From the NCBI GenBank assembly GCA_910592205.1, contig CAJVPJ010000270.1:1-31301 (forward strand): a stretch of 31,301 bases of DNA, in the 5' to 3' direction. This DNA comes from Paraglomus occultum. Taxonomy: Eukaryota; Glomeromycota; Glomeromycetes; Paraglomerales; Paraglomeraceae. This document shows positions 13,071 through 25,390 of the stretch, piece by piece. The notes under the pieces were generated by a model that was given only the letters and a program-made list of their open reading frames with translations, did not search any database and was not told where the DNA came from. The stretch's first letter is position 1. The number at the start of each line of letters is the position of its first letter. The translations under genes and the position numbers were made by a program.

Positions 13071-15787
13071 TCTCAAGGCGTAGCTTTATACTTCTTGCAT
13101 CAATGAATCTTTGTCAATCCGAATGTTCTGGCCTGGCAAACTTAATCTCAAAAAGCTGCAAGTTTTTCCGATACGTAGTCGTTCATGAATAAGGCATAGA
13201 CACCACATATTAATTTGAAAACTTCAAACAGTAAACAAGGTGTAAATTCTATTTTCATACACAAAGAGTTTTGACATTCAATCCAATGTGGGATACGCGT
13301 GAAACTAGCGTGGTTTCAGCAAGAAATTTTGCGGAAAACAAGGTTTTATTGACGAAATGTGGTAGGAAATAAACTTTATATTATTCCCATTTGTATTTAA
13401 CTTTAATCTTGTGAAAATCTATTAATAAATTTTCTTTTGGCGAATATGCTTCTCGTTTACGTAAACGTGTTCTTTCAATCTCTTATTAATAATTTACGCT
13501 CAAAATCTAATTACGTTTTAAAAATTTACCTCCGTGTGTACTATTTAATCAGCAACAACTAATATAAGCAGAAGATGACCAAAGTTGGTTTTAATAACAG
13601 TGGACAACATTTTACAGACTCTGTTTATCGTAAAAAAACAAGCTCAAACTTGGACATTCAGAGCAAATTTATTTTAAAAACAGTTTATTTTTTCGTAATC
13701 AAGTGCGATTATTTGCTCGTCGGGAAATATCATTTTATAAACGGTTGTATTTAATTATTTCGATGTGTATTGTTAGCTCTGAAAAGACAGATATTGTTAT
13801 TTCCAACATTTAAAAATCTATTCGTAAAACAACGGCTTTTAATAAGAAAGTGCACTTGTCATAACGACAATATCATATATAAATAATCGATTGCTATTAT
13901 TACATCAATCTTCGTCCGATCTGTGGGTAAATCTGCTTCGCGTCGCGTTTTCTCTTAATTCTGTCGTTTATCTTATTGGTTTTTTACCGCGGAAATCCAA
14001 GTAACCTTTGGTGGGCCCATACTTCACCGTAGACGTTTCAGATAATAAACTTAAAACTACGTTAGTCTTGCTTTGAGATTTTCTGCCAGTCTTGCTCCAG
14101 TAAAGCGTTATTTATAGTCGAATGAATTTCTTGACACAAGTGTACGCTCAACTAAACCGAGAGCGCGTAATACTGTAACATTTTTGATATTAACAATAAT
14201 ATTGAATAATTCTAAATGCGTTTCCATATTAAAATAAACTTATTTTATATCCGTGAAGAAAATTAGAAACTTCTAGCTTTACACTCGTTGAGAAAGAGAT
14301 GATCAATAGCATTCATTAATTAAACATCTCAATTCACTACCAGCGACACTCAAATATAAGCATATCTTCAAAAAAAATAACAAGCCTTTTAGGACTAAAT
14401 TCAAGACACTAGCGACCAGTTATTTTAATAGTGGCATTGACTATCAAGAACTAAAGAAAAAAAACAATGATGAACGTAATTCGGTAATAACTGATTAGAA
14501 ATCTAGTTAATCGATTGCTCCAATCGATAAATTGGATGCCCATAAGCCTCTAAACACGCATAATAGTAAGAGTAATTTTAAACAAAGTTTGATAAAAAAA
14601 AACAACTTGAATATTCAGAAAGTTTACTGAGAAAAATTCTGTTGGTTTACATGATGTTGCATTTCTTTAACCCAAATATTTATAAAAAACGCCATAATTA
14701 TCACAATTCTCCATATTTTCCCATGTTAAAGAAGTCTGCACGTCAAGTAAATGCTTCTAAGAAAAGGCTGGAGAAAGAAACTGTCATTTTTTTTGTGTTT
14801 TAACGCTAGCTCTTCAGATATTTACAAAAAAACGGAAAACATGAATCAATAAACGAGCATTAGACAAGACACACTGAGTCCTGAGAATAATTGAGAAGCG
14901 TACAATAGGAAAATAGCCTTCTCTTCTTTTGAACTAATGCAACGCTAATGTGACGTTCTCTTCTTAGCACCCGCTTTTCCTTTTAGTATTGGGTTTAGTT
15001 AAAGTGTATCCTGAAACGTCCGCATAACTTGGCAATTATATTTATTGAACTCTGAAAGAGTCAATCACAGACACTGCTCATTTCTAACATTTGCTCGGGG
15101 AGGAAAAATCAACGTATTTTAAAGTTTTCATACAAATAATATATTACTTTCGAGTAGGGACAACATACAATACTCGTCGAATCGTAATAGTGAAATACGC
15201 GTCTTGTATACGTGCCTATAATGACCTCTGGGTCTGCGATTTACGTGTCTGTCAATAATGCAATGTAGCTCGATGGCTTTATCAAAAAACCGCTATTACT
15301 CGAATTTCACCTTGTTCTGTGACTTTTAAGAGATGGTGCCAAGAGCGTAGGGCGTAATTAATCAATCATGAGATTATTTCACATATTAAGTTAGTATCTC
15401 AATTTGACCATTTAGTACGTTTCAATGTTCGGCAATGTTACGATTGTATAGAATTATCAATATTAATCCTTTGTTATTTATCGAGCATGGTCACTGGTGA
15501 CATTATCGAGAAAATTCTTATTATTACGAATTGTATGAACTTGCAAAATCAATCAATCCGCAAAAAAAGATCCGTCGTATTCATATCCAACGTCTTTTTC
15601 TCTTATTTTCCCTCTTTCATATCATCACATGTACTCTCTTTTTTGATCTCACAGTCCGATATTAATTAAGTTTGTTAATTGACAAATCAAAGATTTGCTG
15701 TGAAAAATAATTTAATACAAAAAACCAACAAAAATACAAACGAAACCTCTTAAAAATACTTAACACCTAGCCAATACAAAGAAAATG
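13071..15787. other. AT-rich, repeat-poor region without a recognised gene
   Basis: In contrast to the region before it, this interval has almost no microsatellites and only short poly-A/T runs. No ORF above about 60 aa looks coding. It could be unique spacer or an old decayed insertion. Confidence 0.5.
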
Positions 15788-15793
15788 TTTATT
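15788..15793 (-). terminator. AATAAA polyadenylation signal of chs7
   Basis: A canonical AATAAA hexamer lies on the minus strand about 90 nt after the chs7 stop codon. It is the best candidate poly(A) signal for that gene. The hexamer is common in AT-rich DNA, so the assignment rests on position. Confidence 0.5.
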
Positions 15794-15880
15794 AGACTAG
15801 GGGGAATCAGAACAACCGCTTTTATAGTTCACTATCCCCTTTCTCTTCTTTCTCCTCTTTGATCTGACATTCAATGTCTT

Positions 15881-17373
15881 CTAACGAGGATATCCGCCAA
15901 AGGATTGCTGTCCATATCCACCATATCCTTGTTGCGAATAAGCCAGTTCATCCTCAACAAGTAATTCCTTAACCTCCCATACGTTCTGTTTACTTCCGAC
16001 AGAGAATTCCAAATCTTCCTTTGTAATTGAATCCCAATATTTGTATACCATCATCACGGCCAACAGTGTGCAAATGGTTCCAAAGAATAAACCATCAATA
16101 TAATGCTTAACTGTGTCGCAAATTCTGACGGAGAATATGTATATTGTTACTTGTCCAATGATATAGAAAGTAATGCCAAAGAGGATGTCACCCAACGGCC
16201 AACGATCATCGAGAGTCTTGATGACGAGAACGATTTGTAATGCAACGTAGATGACGAGAGCTGCTCCATTGAAGACGTACATTACGATCCAGAGCGCCGT
16301 CGGACTTGTATTGTTGAATGGACCGATACTATGGAATGTTGCAATCGCTACAAAATACACTGCGCTAAAGAGTACAATTGATGAAATTCGGATTGACTAT
16401 ATAGTGAGAAAAAGCGAGAATACGTTAGAACATGGAAAAAAAATGTCAAGTCATCAAAATAGTTGGTGATCGTATATAATTCCCATTGTTTAATGCAGTT
16501 TTCCTTTCCCTTTTTTTTTTTTTTTCGATACTTTACCCAGAGCGATAATGCAGTACCATCTTCGGCAAACTGGAATCCGACAAATCCATTAAGTAAAAGT
16601 ATCCAAAACGTTACTGTGGTGAGACCAACGTGTGCCGCTACAAAGTACTGTTGGGGGAAACGAATTAATCAGTCGACGATAACAACTCGAGCAAAAGGCT
16701 TCATCTAATTAACCGGTTGACTGAGCGCAAGTGCCTATGATCCGAAATTATTATACTCACAGAGTAAGCATTTGATGCGGTTGGAATGATTCCCGACACC
16801 AACAAGAACTCCAGGAATGTAAGCAACATGTAAGAGTAAAAGAACATCACAATCTCCTTTCGACCTATTATTCATCAAACACAATCACAAGATTTAGCCG
16901 AATGCTCACGAAACATGCAAACGATGCTGCGAGTCGAGTTCATACTTACCGACAGCAGTATATTTAGATTTGATATGAATAATCATGATAGTCGTCATTA
17001 TGAGTGCAATCACGTGGATAATAAGAGTAGCTGTATAGAGTAGAGATGTCAACAGACACACATACAAATACACAGACACGCATGAGTAAAGAAGAACTTG
17101 AGAAATTATTGTATCGCTCTCGATCTCTGACATGATTTAGTGTGATAGAAGGGGAGCAAGTACTGTTTTCTTTCACTCGACGTTCTTTCATTTCGCTCTC
17201 ACAGTCGGAAGGGGGGTTTCCTCCTATTTACCTGGTTGAAAGATCAAAGTTCCACCGATTTCGACGTTTCTCGAGTAGCAAGTTGGTTGAATTCCCTGGC
17301 TTGTGCCTACCAGAGGACATACCGTGAGGGCAGCTGTCTCGCATATTGAGTTGAAGTCACCGAAATGTGCCAT
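15881..17373 (-). CDS. chs7: Chitin synthase export chaperone (Chs7 family), five exons
   Basis: Chs7 is an ER multi-pass membrane chaperone that helps chitin synthase (Chs3 type in yeast) fold and leave the ER. Exons on the minus strand: 17373-17232, 17030-16950, 16864-16761, 16647-16537, 16396-15881. All introns are GT-AG (201, 85, 113 and 140 nt) and the joined frame is open, giving 317 aa, close to the yeast length (about 316). The N-terminus starts [12 protein letters not shown] and has Cys 11, 19 and 32 before the [12 protein letters not shown] segment typical of the family. About seven hydrophobic segments follow, near residues 48-66, 81-100, 112-135, 150-168, 180-205, 215-236 and 246-265. 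The stretch [20 protein letters not shown] is a recognisable family motif. The tail (297-317) is rich in Gly, Tyr and Gln. The start is the first ATG giving the conserved N-terminus. Intron 1 holds a CA-rich stretch. The gene is divergent from the coiled-coil gene at 19,705. No damage is seen. The family call is firm; the specific synthase client is unknown. Confidence 0.95.
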
Positions 17374-19704
17374 GCTCTTCGGTTTCGGACTAAATTGCCG
17401 TTATATTTCTCGAATCAAATCAATGAAAAATCTGCAACGTTGTATAGATATTTATTTTTGGGAAAAGAGCAGCGGACGAGCGTCTTTTTCACTATGCGCT
17501 CGAGTGTTAGAACGGGGTCTTTTAAGAATGAAAAAGAGTAGAAAGTGCCCGAGAACCCTTGAATCAAACTTAGTTAAAATAGGCGTAGTCAACTACACGG
17601 CCTCTATCTCCTTTTGTACAATGAATTTGAATAAATTCTCATATGGCTTTGCCGATTAATTCATTCTACAAATGTAGTACGGATTGCCATATTGTGAATA
17701 AACATATGGAAAATCAGAGAGAATGAGGAAACTTGGTAAACATAATGACCCCTTTGAATGAGAAGCAGTTAATTAGTTTGGAAATGTTATTAGTAATGTT
17801 AATATAAGCCTTTCCAGAACAGCCACTGTTGGTTGATTGGATGTGAGAGTGGCGCAAGTGAGGAGCAGGAGGCTGTGTAAACGTCAAAAAACATAAGAAT
17901 GCAAAACGCAAGAATCTGATGTTTGAAAAGAACGTATACAGCCTTGTACAACAATAGAGGGGGAAAGGAGAGGATATCACGTGTGTAGCTTTTGAACAAA
18001 AGAAGGCAATAAGAGAGAGAGAAGAGGCAAAGGCATAGCCAAGAGTTTGATTAGAGAAATACTAACATTGTAGTAGTATTGTAGGAATGATGCAAGCATT
18101 AACAATATGAATTATAATTGAGACGTCATATCGTAGATATGTGCATATATATACACAGTACACATACATGAAACGTATAAGAGATGGAGATGGAGAGATG
18201 TAGATACGAGATTCTTTTCCAGAAGAACCATTTATCGATTATCCCGCAGGGTCTTTATATCACGTACCCCATGTTTAATAGACAACTCTATTTTACCATC
18301 TTATCATCGTGCTTTTAATGCTTGTCTTAATTTGTCGTTCTTTTTCATTACCGTTTCACACAAACATCGTTTCTTCGCTTTGGAAATTAATTTAAACATT
18401 TTAATATTAATATCATCTACACCATCACCGCTATTTTCAACTGCAATATCGTCACAATTGTTATTATTGTTATAATTATAATTATTTAATTTATTTATTA
18501 TTATTATTATTACAATTATTTCAATTCCCCTATTCCCATTCCAGTCATACAGCCATTAATTATTTCCCCCTTCCCCGTCCTCCCCCCAAATGACAACATC
18601 CGCATTAATCTACATCCGATCACTCCCTCATCCGATCATTGCTTCATTCATTTAGTATTGTAGATAAACATTGCCGAATATTTGGTCACGTGATAGTAAC
18701 CTTCTATATAACGGTTAGTATCGGAGGGAGAAGGGAAACGGGAGATGGGGATAATGAGAGTTGGCGAATGTGCGTGTGTGTGTGTGTATGTGTGTATTTG
18801 TATGTTATGTGTATCTGTATGTTCTGTGTGTGTATGTCCTGTTTATACGCTATGTGTATGTGTGTGTGATGTTACGTGCGTTATGTTATATGTGTATTAG
18901 TATGTGTGATGTGATGCTATCTATCTAAGCTCTGTCTAGTACATATCGACAGCACTATAGACGAAGAGTGAAAAAAAAAAAAAAAAAGAGTATCTATCCC
19001 GGATACACTGCATGTAAACTGGATCTTGTTTATCTTTTACATCTTTTTACTATAATAAAATATATACTAATACCATAATATAATCTGCTCGTATTTTGTT
19101 CTTTGTGAAATCTATCGTCACTTCAAGACAATGGGTTTCAGTTCAATTGAAGTTTTTTTCTGTGAACACAATGCACATCAACCACATCAACTACATATCA
19201 AACACATCATTACATCAAACAGACTTGTAATTTATACTGTGTTCCCACTGCACTTGTCACTCTAACCCTTCTTTGCTCGACAGATCAAATCCTCACTTAC
19301 CCCAAACGGCAAATTACACACACATCACAACCAGCCCCCCTCATCTACTACTTTACTGCCCCCGTCGAAAGCATCCTCTACTTTTTGTGCTTCGTCAAGA
19401 GGCAACAGTTTACCTCGTCTACTCACTCTTCCACTTGTATTATCCCCCTTCCCTATCCCTTCCCAAGTAGCTTATATCTACAAAGGTAGCAAAGGTAAGC
19501 CCATCCTAATAGTCGCCTTTCTATACAATACATCTCCGCTAATACAAATATAGAATCGTCGCAACTACTCTAGTACATACTCGGTCGCGTCCTCATCTAC
19601 TCACTTGCAACTTTGATACCTTCTTATCATCCTATCAACTCTGAAGCATTAAAACGTGACTTCTAATTACTATCTCACTTTGAATAAAAGAATAGACTGT
19701 AATA
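17374..19704. promoter_or_regulatory. Divergent intergenic region between chs7 and the coiled-coil gene
   Basis: Both flanking genes read outward, so both promoters should lie here. It holds an ATT-rich stretch (about 18465-18515), the TG tract, a poly-A run (18971-18987) and, from about 19,150, a pyrimidine-rich strand typical of a 5' leader. A GTAAGC at 19495 could be the donor of an intron in the 5' untranslated region, with acceptors possible near 19573 or 19644. No specific operator was identified. Confidence 0.5.
18771..18915. repeat. TG-rich tract in the divergent intergenic region
   Basis: TG runs with TATG and CTGT interruptions lie between the two divergent gene starts at 17,373 and 19,705. 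Confidence 0.85.
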
Positions 19705-22700
19705 ATGGCCGCCACCGTGGATACATACCACGAAGAAGTCGTCAGCGAAGTCGTTGAAGTCGTCGAAGTCGTCCAAGTCGTACAAGTTGAAAATGTAGAT
19801 TCTGAAAAAGTCCAGGCCGACATTAAGACAGAGGAAATAAAACATGATGAAACTTTCCTTGAATCACAACAGACCGAACAAGCAACAATTGTCAACAACG
19901 CAACCACCGACGATATACTGCCCGAAGGTCTGGTCGTCGAAAAATTCGAGCATACTACGTCCACTCGCTCTGTCGAAGAAACACATGCATCAGACCACAA
20001 GGATGCTGAAACTGTCGAAACAAATGCTGGCATTGTCGAAGAATCCGATCAAACTGAAGTCACTGAACATGCTGTCAGCGAGACCAGTGAACATCACACC
20101 GAGGATCATGTAGAGCATACCGAGGACGAGTCGATTGCCGAAACCGATGGCAAAGAGGAATCCCACGAGGAAACTCACGAAAACAGATCCATCTCTGGTG
20201 AATCTGTTGCTACTGAAGGTAAAGAATCCATCAAATCTCCTACCGAACCGCTCACTCCTCCTAAAAGCCCTATTACTGAGGATATCAAGGAAAAAGAACA
20301 CGAGAAAAAGTCTGCAAAACCCACTGCTTCCTCTAAAATAGCAACAAAAACACGACCAAAACCGGGTGTTACCGGAAAGACTACAACGTCTGCAACAACC
20401 ACCACTACTAAAACACGTACTCGCAGCCCATCCGTCTCAAAGACTTCGACTCCCGCAAAGTCGACCACCCGTCAAAACAGCAGCTCTACTGCTACAAAGA
20501 CTGCTACAAAGACTGTAAAACCAACTGTCAGCGCGACTACTACGAAATCTGCAACTGATAGGAAGACTAGCACAACTACTACGCGCCCTAGTACGATAAA
20601 GTCACCAAAAACTCCTACGACCTCTGCGACTGCGACAACCACCCCAAAGAGAACAACTAGCGTCGGATCTACGACTTCCACTCATGCCAAGAAGCCCAGC
20701 ATTTCATCCAGCGTCTCAAAGACAAAAACCACAACCGTCGGTACCAAGCCAACTTCAACAGCAACAAAGCCTGCGGCTAAGGTTACTAATGGTGTTGCAA
20801 AGGCATCCGCATCCACGTCGGCTTCTGCTGCCGCCGAAATTCATGGTTATAAAGAAAAGGTAGGTACATCTACCATTTAATGAATAATTTTGTATTTGGT
20901 AGAATTTTCATTCCTACGTCTAAAATCCATCTAGATCGATGAACTTCAAAAACTCATAGAGGAAAAGGATAATCTTTTGAAGACCCAAGAAAAAGAACTT
21001 GAAACTCTCAAGGCGTCTATAAGCCAGAAATCGCTCGATGGTATATCAGAGGAAGCTCAGATCGATCGCGACGAAGCGCTGTCGAAGGAAGCGGAAATCG
21101 AATTGCTTAGGAAAGAAAGGAAAAGATTAGAAGATGAGCTTTCGGTATGTGCCAACTAATAAATTTTGGTGAGCAACACTGCTTTTCTTTTTCTTGGCAT
21201 GCTTGGAACTAGACACTTGGATTGTCCCATAAACCTTGTTTAGAACCAGAAAGCGACACACGAAGAAATGAAGGCCAAGTATGAGAGCCAGCTTAAAGAG
21301 CTTCGTGAGGCAAATTCTAATATTGAAGCAAAAGAGGCCGAATTAACACAAAAGCTTGAAGTTGAAGAAAGCGTTGCACAACAACTTACTGCATTGCGAG
21401 TGGAGCTTGAGGTAAGAATCCGATTTCCTGGCAAAGCTTTTCTCCTCGTTGCTTTGTAGTTTTCTTATTCTAAAAACTTGTTGCAAATGGTAAATCCAAT
21501 TTGCTGTTAATATTTTTCAAATAGAACAAAAACAATGAAATTGAAAGCGTAAAAGAAGCTCATCTGGAAGAGATTAAAAACTTGCAAGAGGCTCATTTAG
21601 CTGGTATCAAAGAATTAGAACTCCGGCACGCCAAGGATATTGAGCAGGCACGCGAACACGTGCGCGAGCAAGTTAGCATCGAGTTACAGGTTAGAAGTCG
21701 CGCAGAGTCGAAAGGGCTTGTTTTGCTGCTTTAAAAATATACGTCGATGTTTATTTTGTCTTTTTTTTTTTTTTTTTCAGTCTTCCCAGCAGGAGCAGGC
21801 CTCAGAAGTGGGCGTCCTCATTGAACAATTTAAAGCCCAGCACGCCAGAGAGCTCAGTGAGAAAGAACAAGCTTACAACGCGCAATTAGAAAAACTCATC
21901 AAAGAGCGTGAAGAGTTGATAGAAGCTGCCAAAGAAGATGCTCAAGTACATATGTCTTGCATATTATTACCATGTTTACTCTATTTTCTTTTCTCCCCTT
22001 CTGCTTGCTGACAGTTTTGTATTTTGATAGGCAAAACTTCAACACAATGAACAACTCTTGCACCTCGAACGGACGCACGAAGAAGAAGTCAAACAACTCA
22101 CGTCTAAACTTCAAAGCAAGCATGATGGTGCTGTTCAAGAGCTTGCCGCAGTCAGAGATCAGCATTCCCAAGAAAGAGAAGAACTAATCAAAAAGCATGA
22201 GACCGAGATATCTGAGCTCAAAGCACAACACGAAGCTGTGTTGGCTGCAGCCAAAGACGCTGGAGGTAACGATTCGGCTGTCTACGCAAAAGAAATCGAG
22301 ATCCTAAAAGCCGAGCATGCTAAAGAAGTAGAGACTCTGGTCAAAAAATACGAAGAGCAAACCACAAGGCTAGAGAGTTTGAAACAGGAATATGAAAACT
22401 CTGTTGCGGAACTGAAAGAAAAACATGCAAAAGATGTTCAAGAGAAGATGTCCGCTTTCGAGAAAGAAAGTAAGGCTCAAGTAGAAGTCTTGTTGGCAGA
22501 AATCGAAAGTTTGAAGAAGACTGCGTCCGAGGACAAGGAGGTCGAAATGGTAAGTAGGGTGTAGGTTTCTGGCGACTCTTTAAGAAAAGACTTTTTGCGC
22601 TTTAATATTTCAAACGCTTTGGTCGGTTGCTTTTTTGTCTTGCTGTTATAGAAGAGTTGTTCTGACTTTTTGTTGTATATCGACATTGTAGAAACTTATC

Positions 22701-23700
22701 GCAAAACACGAAGCCGAAATAAACGAACTAAAGGAGGCTCATGCCAATGAGTTGGAAGAGTTGGTAAAGTCTGATAATGCTTCCTTTGAAGAACTTGAAA
22801 CATTGCGAAACCAGCTTTCGATTGCCAAAAAACAGAACAATGACTATGAAGATCAGCTGCAGGTACGAGCTATAAATGAGATTTCTTTTTATTTGTCGTT
22901 CGTCAGTAGTGTAACATTTGGCGTTGAATACGAAATGGGCACGTGGCTAAGTATAACAATCATGTTACGAATAGGAATTTACCGAGCACATGAATTCTCT
23001 TGCTAAGGGACACGCTGATGAGATCCAGTCATTAGTGGCAGAAAATAAGCGGGTGCGAATCTGTTTGATTGTAGGCGATCGTGTTTGGGATACGCTAGCT
23101 AACTATATAGATATTTATAATAGAAACATGAAGACGAGATTGAGCAGCTCAAGATAGCTCATGCTGAACAAATGAAGGCATTGGAAGAAGAGACCAACAT
23201 TGTCAAGAGACAATTTGATGATCTTCTCACGATAAAGGATGCAGAAGTTGATGAGCTCAACAAGCGACTTAAGAGTGTAAGCATCAATTACACGAATAGT
23301 TATTGTCAAACTTATAGATTGTTATTTAGTTTGTATTGTCATTTTAGGTTGGAAATGTAGAAGCACTTCACCAAGCGCATAACGCAAAGATTGCCGAACT
23401 AGAGGCGCAACACGCACGAGCAATCGAAGAGAGAGATGAAAAGATCAAGAATACTACCATGGAACTTAAATGGATCGAAGAAGAAAACGATCAGCAAGAG
23501 GCAAGTTTATAATCAAAGACTTGTTGGTGAAACCAAGCCAGATATTTTCAAATCATCATTTGCTAATACATGTTATATTACTTGTTTGTATATAGGCCAA
23601 GATCGAAACACAAAATCAAGAACTCGAGAATTTGCGTGAAAGTAACAAAGCATTAACAAGCGAAATCGAAAAATTGCGAGGAATGATTAGTGGTCATTAG
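19705..23700 (+). CDS. Long coiled-coil protein with acidic head and basic Ser/Thr-rich region, eleven exons
   Basis: Exons: 19705-20859, 20935-21144, 21244-21411, 21525-21689, 21781-21945, 22031-22549, 22692-22862, 22975-23052, 23124-23276, 23348-23500, 23596-23700. The joined frame is open for 1013 aa. Residues 1-200 are acidic, opening with Val/Glu repeats (VVEVVEVVQVV). About 200-370 is basic and very rich in Thr, Ser, Lys and Pro, of the kind often disordered or filament-binding. From about 380 to the end there is heptad-like Glu/Lys/Leu sequence (for example HEAEINELKEAHANELEEL), a long predicted coiled coil. No CAP-Gly, motor or zinc domain is seen. The layout recalls microtubule-associated or tethering proteins such as CLIP-like proteins without the CAP-Gly, but that is only an analogy. 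Every intron is phase 0, and intron 10 has a GC donor (GCAAGT). The exon 8 donor (GTGCGA) is weak, so that boundary is the least sure. The start ATG has A at -3. No orthologue was recognised by name. Confidence 0.85.
23501..23595 (+). other. Non-canonical GC-AG intron (intron 10 of the coiled-coil gene)
   Basis: The boundary reads CAAGAG|GCAAGTTT at the 5' side and TGTATATAG|GCCAAG at the 3' side. GCAAGT is the usual form of a GC donor. The nearest GT lies seven bases further on (GTTTAT) and would shift the frame, ending the protein after a short non-coiled-coil tail. Using the GC donor keeps phase 0 and continues the heptad pattern into the last exon. Confidence 0.7.
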
Positions 23701-24474
23701 TAGAATGACATAATCGCGCTTGATTATTGTGTATCGGTCATCGTGTCTGCGAAAAGTGGGGATGTGCTATTGGAACCAATTAATATACAAGTGGGAATAT
23801 TAAAAGTTCCTTCTTTTTCCTTTTCCTTTTTTTTTTCTCCCCTTTTCCCTTTCCAACGCCATATATTGCAAATGTTTTGTCATTGGTAAATAGTTGGCGC
23901 TTCCCTTTTTTTATTAAATCATTTCTATAAACCGAATATATTTTTTACTGCTCATTTCTCTAATGGACATTTTTAATCGCATTGTGCTACCCACATATAT
24001 TCTTATTTTCGTTATCATTTTCAGGTTTTTGGTTCGTTATTGAAAAGAGAATTTGTTGAAAAAAGCTATTGACTTGATTATTCTATTAATGCTTACTTGG
24101 ACCAAGTATTGCATTCATTTCTTTAGCAACCCCATCCCCATTTCTCGCTTTTTTATCGCATCATTTACATTCCTTTTTTACTCTTCGGTCACTTTAATTA
24201 ACGAATCTTGCTTTTTATCCAACCCAAATTTTCTCATTCTTCTTCCAGAGTCCCAGCGAATGAATTCGCAATTATTGGGCGGATATTTGAACCCTAGTTT
24301 TAAGACTATGGGGATGATACATACTGTCTCAAATGGGAATATGGCGAAGTTTGTTGGGGAGGAATTTTCTCCGCCTGTCTATTATCCTCCCTTTGGTTTC
24401 TTTATTTATTGCGGAGTTTGGGTTATAAATATATGTTAGGTTTCTTGTATCTATTTGTTGATTGTTTATTATAT
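23701..24474 (+). other. 3' flank of the coiled-coil gene, no gene recognised
   Basis: After the stop codon come AT-rich sequence and C/T-rich runs (about 23811-23855). The open frame at 24053-24439 has a hydrophobic, Phe/Ile-rich make-up from T-rich DNA. An acceptor-like TCTTCTTCCAG precedes a more protein-like part (from about 24250), yet an equally plausible frame exists on the other strand, so neither is called. Confidence 0.4.
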
Positions 24475-24774
24475 TTATAGTTTCAGTGTTAAAATTTGTA
24501 TTAGTATGTATGGGCTTGTGGGATAGTTTGAAGGATCAGTGAATTTGTACAAGTTAAAACAAAAAGAAAAAAAAAAAGAGTAAGCAAACTCATATATCGC
24601 ACACTTGTTGGAAATGAGATTATCAATTGATTCGTTGCCATAAACGGCTTTGTAATAATTGAGCAAAGTAGTCAGTGGCTGGATATCTTTTAACCAGTTG
24701 TCGATATAGACGTTGTATGGCAGATTACTGAAAGTAGGAGTTTGTTTGCTATCCCGCGATTGTTGACTCGACAC
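24475..24774 (-). other. Possible coding fragment, unassigned
   Basis: A minus-strand open frame begins after TTATTAG and reads through VYIDNWLKDIQPLTTLLNYY and KAVYGNESIDNLISNKCAIY before becoming Phe-rich over a poly-A/T tract. It lacks an ATG at its open end (GTG only). The upstream AG could be a splice acceptor, but no partner exon was found. The first 60 residues look protein-like; the rest does not. It may be a gene remnant like those at 27-29 kb on the same strand. Confidence 0.25.
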
Positions 24775-25231
24775 TAATAATGATTAAAAGAATTCGTGGC
24801 ATGGATTCATTCGATTGATTTAATGACGACGTAGTTGTTGTGTATGACTGTCTTTGTACATTGTGTTGTCGTTCTTGTTCTCATCGCCATCACTTGCCGA
24901 TTACGTATTATGTTATCACGTTACCTTGTTGTTATCACTTTTCCACCTCCAAATCCGGACTGGTGTAACAATCGCATATCAAAAGTCGGACCTTTTGGTA
25001 TCAATTCCGCTCAGCTTTGTACATGTCCTCATGTTATTACCCACACCTCCAAGAATCACATCCTACACACAGAACAAATACTCATTCTCGTCCTCCCTCT
25101 TTATCAACCGGATGACTTGCGTATACGAGACTTTGCACGGACGCGCGCCCCTTCGAAATAACGATAAGAAGAAAAATATCTTTATTGAAATGCACGACGC
25201 CTACGACGTGAACACCGGCCACAGCCAGCTA

Positions 25232-25267
25232 AATGCATGTGCACTCGTAAGAGAGTGGACATGCATT
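25232..25267. repeat. Near-perfect 15-bp hairpin
   Basis: The arms 25232-25246 (AATGCATGTGCACTC) and 25253-25267 (GAGTGGACATGCATT) pair with one mismatch around a 6-nt loop. It sits at the left edge of the fragmentary 25-27 kb zone, in sequence that is GC-richer than its flanks. It could be a mobile-element end, an RNA hairpin or a terminator-like stem. The function is unknown. Confidence 0.6.
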
Positions 25268-25390
25268 ATAACATAGCTATCGTGTGGCCACCAACACAAG
25301 CCCGCGGGAAGCGAGTGAGTGAGCGCATGCTCACATACGACTTATGGTGAGCTATTAGATATATGGTCGGGGAGGGTGGAACGCTAACAC

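Noticed and set aside
16251-16708. Plus-strand open frames across chs7
   Set aside because: Antisense shadows of chs7 exons 4 and 5.
20175-20681. Antisense Val/Phe-rich frames under the coiled-coil gene
   Set aside because: Shadows of the Thr/Lys/Ser-rich exon 1; the sense frame is continuous for 385 codons and has in-phase splicing.
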